From the NCBI RefSeq assembly GCF_050958605.1, contig NZ_JBJHDO010000002.1, positions 124,001 through 188,000 on the forward strand: a stretch of 64,000 bases of DNA, read 5' to 3'. The stretch comes from G016756615 sp050958605 (GTDB taxonomy: Bacteria > Pseudomonadota > Alphaproteobacteria > Rhizobiales > Rhizobiaceae). Under the pieces are notes generated by a model. The model ran no database searches. It worked only from the letters and a program-made list of their open reading frames with translations, and was not told where the DNA came from. A program made the position numbers and the translations under genes. Of this stretch, positions 42,517 to 50,068 are shown piece after piece. Position 1 is the first letter of the stretch; each line of letters begins with the position of its first letter.

Positions 42517-44112
42517 TTACGTCAAGGCGAGTAGATTCTTCCGGATTGCCTGATAGGTGGGTGGGTCCACGTGAGCGCTCACGATGGCCAGAACCTCCTC
42601 CATTAGCTCGTTCCGGATGCGCGACCGGAGTGCGGTGATCTTTTCATCGTCGTCCATGAAGCGGCCGATCAGCATCCGCGCTTGGGACTCGATTGCCTCG
42701 ACATCCTTGGCAGCTTCCTGAAGCACGGCGACATTGCTGGTCGGACCCAGTTCCTTGCCCGCTGCGACGGTGGAGTCTACCGCGTTTGCGACCTTGAGGG
42801 CGGAGGAGGCATTGCGACGCAGGCGGCGCGCCTTCGTCAGAAGATCTACCACGGCTTCGTAGGAGGCTTTGGGGTTTTGCGTCAGCTTGCCACCGGCTTT
42901 CTTGAGCTCATCTACCTGTTTGATTACCTTGGTAATTTCCTTCTGTTTGTCGCGCGACGCTTCGTAGGCTTGGCTCGCCAGGTTGGCGCATAGGCCTTCG
43001 ATGAGGTCCTTGCGGATCGCCAACCAGTTCTCCGTTTCCTCGAAGCCGTCACGGCGCGCGTTCGGGACTACATGGTCCGGCGCGATGTGGATCTCGCCGA
43101 CGTAGTAGGCGGCCAGTCGGCCGTAAGAGGGGTTCACTTCCGAGAAAAGCTGTTCAAACAGCTGGGTGCCGTCGACCTGGATGTTGCGGACCCGCATGCG
43201 CGGCGCCCGGGTCTTCCAGTCGGAGATGGTCACCGCATCCTTGGTCCGACCAATCCAACCCCAATAGCGACCGTCTGTGTCCTGTTCGAATTCGACCGAA
43301 TCCAGTTCGGTTTCGCCGTTGGCGTGGTCGTAACGCTCGCCGTAAGGCTTGAAGACGAGGGTTTCTATGGCGCCTTCCACGACGGTCACATCGATGGTCT
43401 CCATCGGCGCACCGAAGAAGGATCGGTAGCTCTGTTCGATCTGCGCCGCCCTCGGCCAGGACGGATCGTAGGGAACCGGCACCGTCTCGGACAGATACTC
43501 GATCACGCTCGACCCGTTTTTGAGGTTGTCTGGCGCATGCGCGAGCCCTTCCATCCGGACCTCGAAATAATGCTCCTCGGGCGTCGCGGTCTCTACCTGG
43601 GCGAAGGTGATTGCCGAACCTAGCAGGCGCGACAGTTCCATGTCCCCGCCGCTGTCCGGGTCCATGGCCTTCAGGAGTTTTGTGCAATCGAATGAGACCG
43701 TCGTCACAACAGTTTCGTCAGGGAAGCTTGTTTCAAAGGTAAGGGTGTCGCAGTAGGCCATGCCTGCCAAGCGTCCGATGCCGCGGAACCCGGCGTCGCG
43801 CTGGCGATCTTTCTTGGACGCACCCACCGAGGTCAGCGTGCGATAGGCCTGAGCCGCCGAGACGCCAAGACCGTTGTCGCGGATGCTAATCTTGTCGGCT
43901 GCAAGCCGGATAGTGACCTCGCCGCGCCCCGTGAGGCGTTTCAGCCTCTGGGCGCTGCGGATAGAATCGAAGGCGTTCTGCACATATTCACGCAGCGTGT
44001 GGCGCGGTTCTCCATACATACCGAGTGTCAGGGTTTCGAGCACGAAGGCGCCCACGTGCGGAATCGGGGGCTTGGGCGTCAGCGGCGAAGACGTAAGGTC
44101 AGTCATAGTCAT
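42517..44112 (-). CDS. GHKL/Hsp90-like ATPase, island copy 2
   Basis: A 531-residue protein with N box LREYVQNAFDSI (Glu42, Asn46, Asp49), G1 box RDNGLG (78-83) and glycine loop GFRGIGRLAG (108-117). The transducer-like segment GEIHIAPDHVVPNARRDGFE matches that of copy 1. The C-terminal 170 residues are helical and charged (ITKVIKQVDELKKAGGKLTQ). Its start overlaps the PIN gene stop, so PIN and ATPase are co-translated. It is richer in G+C than copy 1, which suggests the two halves of the island have different histories. A gap of 225 bases separates it from the DGQHR gene. Confidence 0.75.
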   Translation of the reverse strand: MTMTDLTSSPLTPKPPIPHVGAFVLETLTLGMYGEPRHTLREYVQNAFDSIRSAQRLKRLTGRGEVTIRLAADKISIRDNGLGVSAAQAYRTLTSVGASKKDRQRDAGFRGIGRLAGMAYCDTLTFETSFPDETVVTTVSFDCTKLLKAMDPDSGGDMELSRLLGSAITFAQVETATPEEHYFEVRMEGLAHAPDNLKNGSSVIEYLSETVPVPYDPSWPRAAQIEQSYRSFFGAPMETIDVTVVEGAIETLVFKPYGERYDHANGETELDSVEFEQDTDGRYWGWIGRTKDAVTISDWKTRAPRMRVRNIQVDGTQLFEQLFSEVNPSYGRLAAYYVGEIHIAPDHVVPNARRDGFEETENWLAIRKDLIEGLCANLASQAYEASRDKQKEITKVIKQVDELKKAGGKLTQNPKASYEAVVDLLTKARRLRRNASSALKVANAVDSTVAAGKELGPTSNVAVLQEAAKDVEAIESQARMLIGRFMDDDEKITALRSRIRNELMEEVLAIVSAHVDPPTYQAIRKNLLALT

Positions 44113-45964
44113 CCGTATCCAAATCTTGCCCGATGCCACCGTCGCCGCCGGTATCGAGGGGTTGCAAGCCCGAATCCTCTGTCCAGGTGAGCGCTCTAGC
44201 ATCGAACTCCGACGACAGTCTGTCGACCGGCGTCAGATAGGTTCGGGCGAGCAGAAGCCTCAAGTCCCGTCCCGTGCAGCCCTCTGTTGGGGGCCTGCCC
44301 AAGAGACGCGTGAGCGTGCGTTCGGAGTTGGCGGGAAGGTTAGCCAGCAAAGCAGCTTGGCCGCCCAGACGAATCGCCCGGATTCGGAAGGGCGCCGGGG
44401 CCGGTCCCAGTTCGAGCGTGTAGCGAACGTTGGCACCAGATCCGGGAACATAGGGCAAGCGGACGCCCCTTTCCTCCACAAGACGGCCGATCGTCCTGAA
44501 CGCATCCGCCATCCTGGGATCGTTCTCCAGACCAAGCACCGCTTGAAGGATACGCGGCTCTGGCTCTCGGCGGTTCTCGTCAAAGCGGTCAAACACCGCT
44601 GAACTTGCGAAAGCGAGAAGCGCCAGTTGGGCAGCCTGTTCGCTCGTAGCGCGCACCTTTTCCAGATAGAGCGGCAATCGCTCGGGCCAGCCGGACGCCT
44701 CGGCGACTGTGAGCTCGGCGAACACCCGCCCTAGCCGCACGCCATCGATCTCGGTGCCCCCAGCCGGGGTCAGTAGTGCGGCGATGGCGGCCTCGGCCTC
44801 GGCGGGAAGGGCATTGAGGATGGCGTCGACCTCCGCCGAAACGCTCGGAGTCGCGACCTGCCGCACCGTAAAACTGTCCCAGTCCAAAGCGGTGGGCGGC
44901 GCGGGCTCGGATGGAGGCGGCGGCGCCTCGGGCTGGACGACCACCGGAGCCTCGCCGAACGGCTGAAGCCTCTTGTCCAGCTGGGCGACCAAGTCGAGGC
45001 GGTGGGTCGCAGCCTGCCAGATGCGGGACGGACTGGGACTCCCGGATCGCCGGGCTGCGAGATCCAGCGTGGTGGCCAAGAAGGCTGGATGGGTGATAAA
45101 TACTTTGTCGCCGCCGGTCCGGCGCCGGAACTCATGCAGCAGCATCGGATGGGGCAGAGCGACGTCGAGATCGAAATTCCGGTCCGCCTTGCTCGCCTCC
45201 GGGCCGACCCCGGAGAGCCACCGGGCTGCGCTGACCCAGTCGGGCTTCTTGTCACGCGAAACAAAAACGGCGTTGGTGGCAAGCGGCGTCCTTCGCGGGT
45301 TGCCCGCCTTGGTCTGGCCCGCCGCGGCCATGTCAGCGAGGATTTCTTCCCACAGGATCACGTCACCAAAGCGGTTCTCGGGCTTGTTGTCCTGAAAACC
45401 CGGCGGAACGCGGTGGTCGTAACGGAACTGCCCGACTTCGTTGAGAGTCTGCAGGATGGCGCTGACGTCCGTGTCCATCATACGATCATTGGCGAAGGCG
45501 ATTACCTCCTCCGTCGCGGCGCGGATCTGCGCGTCCTCAACCGAGATCGCCTTGGCGATCCGGGCGACCTGAGTGTGCGACAAACTCAAAGCTGACAGGA
45601 GTTCGACCCGCCCGGTAAACCCGCCGCGGCGCGAGCAGTCCTCGTCGGCCCGCTCGGCGGCGAGCCAGACGAATTCGTCGTATTTCCCCATGGCCTCGCG
45701 GATCGTGGCCGACACGTTGTTGGGGATGGTGTTGGCGGACAGGTGTTTATGCAGCTCGTGCGCGGCCCAGACGGGGACCCGCACTGCGCCGGCGGGTCGC
45801 GAGGCGGCCCAAACCATAAATTCCGCTCGGGCGTCGGCACCAATCCGAATTAACCACATCAGCAGGGAAGTGTCGAGATATACCCGCGTCTTGGGATCAG
45901 AAAGCGCGCGTATCAGGTCGTCGAGGTAGGACGGATAATCCCGGACCAACGGATCAAGCCGCAT
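44099..45964 (-). CDS. PIN-like (PIN_8/DUF4935 type) nuclease domain protein
   Basis: A 621-residue protein. The N-terminal about 250 residues carry the pattern of PIN-like nucleases: VYLDTSLLMW (Asp31), AHELHKHL (Glu70), NRFGDVILWEEIL (Asp201) and AVFVSRDKKPDW (Asp238, Asp242), the last two typical of the PIN_8 group. These acids would bind metal and cut RNA or DNA. A proline-rich linker near residue 350 leads to a C-terminal part of about 270 residues with no family I recognise. ATG 45964 is preferred over the adjacent GTG because GGGAGG is well spaced. It is the first gene of the island on the minus strand. Confidence 0.75.
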   Translation of the reverse strand: MRLDPLVRDYPSYLDDLIRALSDPKTRVYLDTSLLMWLIRIGADARAEFMVWAASRPAGAVRVPVWAAHELHKHLSANTIPNNVSATIREAMGKYDEFVWLAAERADEDCSRRGGFTGRVELLSALSLSHTQVARIAKAISVEDAQIRAATEEVIAFANDRMMDTDVSAILQTLNEVGQFRYDHRVPPGFQDNKPENRFGDVILWEEILADMAAAGQTKAGNPRRTPLATNAVFVSRDKKPDWVSAARWLSGVGPEASKADRNFDLDVALPHPMLLHEFRRRTGGDKVFITHPAFLATTLDLAARRSGSPSPSRIWQAATHRLDLVAQLDKRLQPFGEAPVVVQPEAPPPPSEPAPPTALDWDSFTVRQVATPSVSAEVDAILNALPAEAEAAIAALLTPAGGTEIDGVRLGRVFAELTVAEASGWPERLPLYLEKVRATSEQAAQLALLAFASSAVFDRFDENRREPEPRILQAVLGLENDPRMADAFRTIGRLVEERGVRLPYVPGSGANVRYTLELGPAPAPFRIRAIRLGGQAALLANLPANSERTLTRLLGRPPTEGCTGRDLRLLLARTYLTPVDRLSSEFDARALTWTEDSGLQPLDTGGDGGIGQDLDTDDYD

Positions 45965-45967
45965 CAC

Positions 45968-46341
45968 CCCTCCCGAACCCTCGGCGCTGATCGCCAGTTG
46001 CCGTCCCCCTTGACGGTTCCGTGAACCCTACCCGCTGGAAAATGGAGTGTCATCTGTGTTCTGTTCGTGGAGCGTTAGAAGATCATGCCTTTTTCACGGT
46101 GGGGTTGCTCCGCAGCCAAGCGCTTCGCAAAATGGTCAGGAATTGCACTCAATAGGCTCGAAATCTCACTGCCTTGCAGCGCGTAACTACGCTGTCATGG
46201 ACACTGCAGCGGCCTCAGCGGACCGGTAGCTTTGGGGAATTCGGGGAGGCACTCCGAATGACCGACATGGGGCGCAAAGCCGTCACTCACGCTCAACCGG
46301 CTTCCGTGCCGCAAAACGATAATGCCGATTGAGTTCTGACC
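45968..46341. other. Intergenic region between the island and the che operon
   Basis: It should hold the promoter of the PIN gene and the end of the che transcript. It contains ATCATGCCTTT (46082-46092), which also occurs at 36208-36218 at the other island border. A 24-codon open frame with a ribosome binding site (ATG 46258) is too short to support. No RNA gene was recognised. Confidence 0.45.
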
Positions 46342-46731
46342 CTAGAACAGGTCGAAATCGCCGGCCGCTTGACCGGCGTCATGAGCTTTTTCACGGCCTC
46401 GTGCGCCGATCTTGTGCATCAGCTCGGCCAGGAGCAGGTCGCCGGTCGCGCGATGGGTCTCCACACGGAAATCCGCCGGGAGCGTCTTGGCGATGGCGCG
46501 CAGAAAGCCTGCGATGCCGTCGAGCTTCTGAGAAACCAGATCGGCTTCCTGCATGGCCGCGACGTAGGACGGGTCGGCGGCGCCCGCCGTCCAAGTGAGG
46601 CGGGCGATCAGCGACTGGTTGTGATCGACCAGCCGGGCCATCTCGGCAAGTGCCCCTTCCACCCGTGAAAGAACGTCGGCAAGGGGCTCGTGGAATTCCT
46701 CGGCAAGGGCAATGTCCCCTTCGACGCTCAT
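46342..46731 (-). CDS. cheT: Chemotaxis protein CheT
   Basis: A 129-residue helical protein and the last gene of the che operon, where Sinorhizobium has cheT. It is highly acidic, with helices AEEFHEPLADVLSRVEGALA and DPSYVAAMQEADLVSQKLDG, and ends in GQAAGDFDLF. The acid-aromatic tail resembles the CheY-binding tail of CheZ. I recall a CheZ-like role for CheT in signal termination in Sinorhizobium; this is family knowledge, not shown here. ATG 46731 follows GAGGA and lies eight bases after the cheD stop; the longer frame upstream is shadow. Confidence 0.7.
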   Translation of the reverse strand: MSVEGDIALAEEFHEPLADVLSRVEGALAEMARLVDHNQSLIARLTWTAGAADPSYVAAMQEADLVSQKLDGIAGFLRAIAKTLPADFRVETHRATGDLLLAELMHKIGARGREKAHDAGQAAGDFDLF

Positions 46732-46738
46732 GGGTTCC

Positions 46739-47281
46739 TCAAAAGAGTTCGACATTGCCGACTTCGGCGGGAGATGGACGGCGGATGGCGGGCAGGACCG
46801 GCTCGGGGGTGCTGCGCGGCAGCAGGAATTGACGCGCCCGTCCCGTCGCGGGGTGATACTCCAGTTTGCGCCCCTGATCGCCGCCGACGCTGCCGCCGGC
46901 GTAGCGGATCGATTCATTTTCGAGAAAGTTGCGGGCGAATTCGAAATTCTTGGCCCCGATATCGGCGAAACCCTGGACGGTGCGGGCCCCGCCAAACAGC
47001 TTGGCCTCGAGCGAATGGCGGCTGGCTCCGCGTTTCAGGAGCCCATTGACCAGGAGCTCCATCAAGTAGACACCGAAGCGTTCGGCCTCCTTCTGGCTGC
47101 CGCGTTCGCCATCGCCGGGCAACAGGAAATGGTTCATGCCGCCGATCCCGAGCACGGGGTCACGCATGCAGGCGGCGATGCAGGAACCGAGCACGGTCGT
47201 CATCACGGTCTCGCGATCGTCCGTGACGTGGCACTCGCCTTGTATGACATGGACCCGTTTGGGCCGGCGGCTTTCCGTCAA
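46739..47281 (-). CDS. cheD: Chemoreceptor glutamine deamidase CheD
   Basis: A 180-residue enzyme that deamidates receptor glutamines. The catalytic cysteine lies in TVLGSCIAACM and the histidine in GGMNHFLLPG; FGGARTVQGFADIGAKN matches the family core. The start is TTG at 47281, overlapping the cheY2 stop codon and preceded by GGGAGG; the reading LTESRRPKRVHVIQGECHV matches the family start. Longer upstream frames are cheY2 shadow. Confidence 0.9.
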   Translation of the reverse strand: MTESRRPKRVHVIQGECHVTDDRETVMTTVLGSCIAACMRDPVLGIGGMNHFLLPGDGERGSQKEAERFGVYLMELLVNGLLKRGASRHSLEAKLFGGARTVQGFADIGAKNFEFARNFLENESIRYAGGSVGGDQGRKLEYHPATGRARQFLLPRSTPEPVLPAIRRPSPAEVGNVELF

Positions 47282-47667
47282 TGAAGCCTCCCGACGATCG
47301 CTTCCAGCGAACGCCGCAGATTGTCGGGCGTGAAGGGTTTCGTCAGGTAGTTGTTCAGGCCGAGCTTGGCGCCGTCCTCGAGCACCTTGCGGTCTGCATT
47401 GCCGGTCAGGATGATGAAGGGCGTGCGGCTGAGCGGCTTGCATTCGCGGATCGCCTTCAAAAGCTGCAGCCCATCCATCTTCGGCATGTTGTAATCCGAG
47501 ATGATGAGATGGCAGGGAGCGGTCATCATCATCTTCAGCGCCTGCTCGCCGTCGGCCGCGACGTGAATCTGACGGAAGCCAAGATTCTCGAGAGCGTCGC
47601 GCAGCAGCAGCCGGCTGGTCGTCGTGTCATCCACGACGAGGATTTTCAATTGGGCGAGGAGTGACAT
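47278..47667 (-). CDS. cheY2: Response regulator CheY2
   Basis: A 129-residue single-domain receiver. It has the acid pocket VVDD (Asp13, Asp14), phospho-acceptor Asp58 (LIISDYNMPKMDG), the Thr in ILTGN and Lys110 in YLTKPF. In Sinorhizobium, CheY2-P is the main motor regulator that slows the flagellum, and CheY1 acts as phosphate sink. The position between cheB and cheD marks it as the cheY2 copy. Confidence 0.9.
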   Translation of the reverse strand: MSLLAQLKILVVDDTTTSRLLLRDALENLGFRQIHVAADGEQALKMMMTAPCHLIISDYNMPKMDGLQLLKAIRECKPLSRTPFIILTGNADRKVLEDGAKLGLNNYLTKPFTPDNLRRSLEAIVGRLH

Positions 47668-47679
47668 TCCATGCTCCCT

Positions 47680-48714
47680 TCATTCCGGTCTCGACCGGGG
47701 GTCGAGTATTTCCTGGCTTATTCTTGTGAGGGGGACCTGCCGGCCCACCGCCCCGATCTCGAACGCGACGCGCGGCATGCCGTAGATCAGGGAGCTTGCC
47801 TCATTCTGACCAATCGTACGGGCACCCGCCTGGCGCATCTGGAGGAGGCCTTGAGCGCCGTCCCGGCCCATGCCGGTGAGGATGACACCGACGGAACCGG
47901 CGCCGGCCGCCTTCGCTACGGAGGACATCAGGACGTCGACGGACGGCCGATGGCCGGAGACGGGATCGCCCTCTCGGAGCCGGCTTTCGAAGCCGTTGCC
48001 GCGCCTGAACACTTCGAGATGGAACTGGCCTCCCGGCGCTATGTAGACGTGGCCGTCAGTCAGCACTTCGCGATCCTTGGCCTCGGTGATCGTCGGCTTG
48101 CAAAGACGGTCGAGGCGTTCGGAAAAGCTGCGGGTGAAATTGGCCGGCATGTGCTGGGTGATGACGGTGGGCGGGCAGTCCGCCGGAAAACCGCTCAGCA
48201 CGGTGATGAGGGCCTCGACACCTCCGGTCGAAGCGCCGATGGCGACGATGCGTTCGGTGGCGCGATAGCTGTGCGGCGCGGCTGGCGCCTGCGTCGGCGC
48301 GGCAAGGCCATCCTGCCGCTTGCGGCGCGATTCACCGGCGGCGCGAACCTTCTCGGCAAGTTCGCGGAAGGTGCGGTCGTCCTGGAGCGAAGGTTTCGCG
48401 ACGCAGTCGAAGGCGCCGTTCGCCAGTGCTTCGACAGTGACAGCGGCGCCGCTGACGGTAAGCGTGGACACCATGATCACCGGGCGAGGGCGGTGCTTCA
48501 TCACCCGGCGCAGGAAGTCGAGGCCGTTCATCTTCGGCATCTCGACGTCGAGCGTGATGACGTCGGGGTCGAGCGTGTCGACGAGCCGGAAGGCTTCGGT
48601 CGGGTCCGGTGCCTCGCCGACGACCTCGATGCCCGGCGCGCCGTTCAGCGCGAAGGCGATGATCTTCCGCATGGTCGGGCTGTCGTCGATGATCAGAACA
48701 CGGACGGGATTCAT
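47680..48714 (-). CDS. cheB: Chemotaxis methylesterase CheB
   Basis: A 344-residue receiver-methylesterase. Receiver: Asp10, Asp11, phospho-acceptor Asp56 (VITLDVEMPKMNG). The catalytic domain has Ser162 (GASTGGVEAL), His188 (TQHMPANFT) and Asp285 (GMGRDGAQG), matching the triad positions of enteric CheB. It removes methyl groups from receptors. ATG 48714 overlaps the cheR stop as ATGA. Confidence 0.95.
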   Translation of the reverse strand: MNPVRVLIIDDSPTMRKIIAFALNGAPGIEVVGEAPDPTEAFRLVDTLDPDVITLDVEMPKMNGLDFLRRVMKHRPRPVIMVSTLTVSGAAVTVEALANGAFDCVAKPSLQDDRTFRELAEKVRAAGESRRKRQDGLAAPTQAPAAPHSYRATERIVAIGASTGGVEALITVLSGFPADCPPTVITQHMPANFTRSFSERLDRLCKPTITEAKDREVLTDGHVYIAPGGQFHLEVFRRGNGFESRLREGDPVSGHRPSVDVLMSSVAKAAGAGSVGVILTGMGRDGAQGLLQMRQAGARTIGQNEASSLIYGMPRVAFEIGAVGRQVPLTRISQEILDPRSRPE

Positions 48715-49577
48715 CGCACACCTCCCTGCGCGCAGCGCCACGTGGTGATGCCGTCATTCACAAAGATGTCGGCTGCGGGGCCGGAGATCCGCTCCGAATG
48801 TCCGATATAGAGATGACCGCCGGGCACCAGCACGCCGGCGAAACGGGCCCATAGGTCCGCCTGCTTGTCCTTGTCGAAATAGATCGCGACGTTGCGGCAG
48901 AAGATGACGTCGAAGGGCCTCTTCATCGGCCAGCGAGCGAAAAGATTGAGCTCGCGGAAGGCGACGAGCTGGCGTGCCTCCTCGGCCACCTGCCATCTCG
49001 TCTCGCCGCCGTCGCGGCTGCGGCTCAGCCAGCGGTTCCGGAGTTCCGCCGGCACGTCTTCTATCGCGCTCTCGGCATAGGCGCCGATGCGGCCCTCGGC
49101 GATCATGTTGGGGTCGATGTCGCTGGCCAGGAGCTTGAAGTCGTAGTCGAGCACGTCAGGCATCATCTGAAGGATGACAAGCGCGGCGGAGTAGGCTTCC
49201 TGACCGTTCGAGCAACCGGCGGACCAGATCCGGACCCGGCCGCCCTTACGGGCGCGCTCGATCAGCCCGGGCAGCACTTTCTGGCGCAGGTGGTCGAAGT
49301 GGTGCTTCTCACGGAAGAACTTCGTCACATTGGTGGTCAGCGCAGCGACCAGCTTCTGGCGCTCGTCGACGGCGTTGCCGTTGGAAACGATCGCGCAATA
49401 GTCGCGGAAGCTCGACAGACCAAGGACGCGCAGGCGTTTGGCGAGGCGCGCATAGACGAGCGCCGCCTTCGATTCCGACAGGCTGATGCCGGCATCGTCA
49501 TGGAGGATCGCCGCGATCTGCCGGAAATCGGAGACCGTCAGCAGATACTCGCCCGGCACGAGGGCCGCCGCGTCCAT
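48711..49577 (-). CDS. cheR: Chemotaxis methyltransferase CheR
   Basis: A 288-residue S-adenosylmethionine-dependent methyltransferase. The N-terminal helical domain is followed by the SAM-binding motif RIWSAGCSNGQEAYS, with FDVIFCRNVAIYFD and GGHLYIGHSERI further on. It methylates receptor glutamates; two receptors in this window carry the DGWEEF tether that such enzymes bind. ATG 49577 is chosen; an in-frame TTG at 49595 overlapping the cheW stop is an alternative that resembles the cheD start. Confidence 0.93.
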   Translation of the reverse strand: MDAAALVPGEYLLTVSDFRQIAAILHDDAGISLSESKAALVYARLAKRLRVLGLSSFRDYCAIVSNGNAVDERQKLVAALTTNVTKFFREKHHFDHLRQKVLPGLIERARKGGRVRIWSAGCSNGQEAYSAALVILQMMPDVLDYDFKLLASDIDPNMIAEGRIGAYAESAIEDVPAELRNRWLSRSRDGGETRWQVAEEARQLVAFRELNLFARWPMKRPFDVIFCRNVAIYFDKDKQADLWARFAGVLVPGGHLYIGHSERISGPAADIFVNDGITTWRCAQGGVR

Positions 49578-49591
49578 GGTGGTCGAAGTGC

Positions 49592-50068
49592 TCAATGCAC
49601 GGTTCCCGCGGTTTCCTGGGTTTGCGGCAGCACGCAGTCGAGCGAGATCAGGCTGATCATGCGCCCCTCGATCGCGAGCACTCCTTTCATGAAGACGCGC
49701 GCCAACTCCGAAGCCACGTCCGGCGTGGGCTGGATAGTGGCCGCGTTGATGGTGAGGATGTCCGACACCGCCTCGACCAGGAGGCCGACGCTCTGGTTGG
49801 CGACCTGCGTGACGATGATGACGTGGCGCGCCGTCGGCTCCGTTGGTGTGAACCCCAGCCGCGCGGCGAGGTCGATGACCGGCAGCACCGAGCCGCGCAG
49901 GTTGATCACGCCCTTCACGTAATCGGGCGAGTGGGGAAGGGGGGTCGTCTGCGTCCACCCCCTGATGTCCCTGACCGACATGATGTCGACGCAGAACTCC
50001 TGGCCGCCGATCCGGAAGGCGATCAGTTCGCTGTTGGCGGAAAGGTCTTTTTCGCTAGCCTGTATCAT
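49592..50068 (-). CDS. cheW: Chemotaxis coupling protein CheW
   Basis: A 158-residue adaptor of CheA and receptors. The CheW fold is visible: LIAFRIGGQEFCVDIMSVRD, PDYVKGVINLRGSVLPVIDL and VIIVTQVANQSVGLLVEAVS. ATG 50068 overlaps the cheA stop as ATGA and follows AAAGGAG. The long frame upstream is cheA shadow. Confidence 0.95.
   Translation of the reverse strand: MIQASEKDLSANSELIAFRIGGQEFCVDIMSVRDIRGWTQTTPLPHSPDYVKGVINLRGSVLPVIDLAARLGFTPTEPTARHVIIVTQVANQSVGLLVEAVSDILTINAATIQPTPDVASELARVFMKGVLAIEGRMISLISLDCVLPQTQETAGTVH

Noticed and set aside
36649..45964. Assigning the island to the DNA phosphorothioation (Dnd) or deazaguanine (Dpd) systems because of the DGQHR domain
   Set aside because: No dndA, dndC, dndD, dndE, tgt-like dpdA or queuosine pathway genes are present; the DGQHR domain alone is not enough.
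46258..46332. A 24-codon plus-strand open frame (MTDMGRKAVTHAQPASVPQN...) with a ribosome binding site between the island and cheT
   Set aside because: It is too short and isolated to support as a gene, and the frame upstream shows no homology. It could be a remnant, but nothing confirms that.
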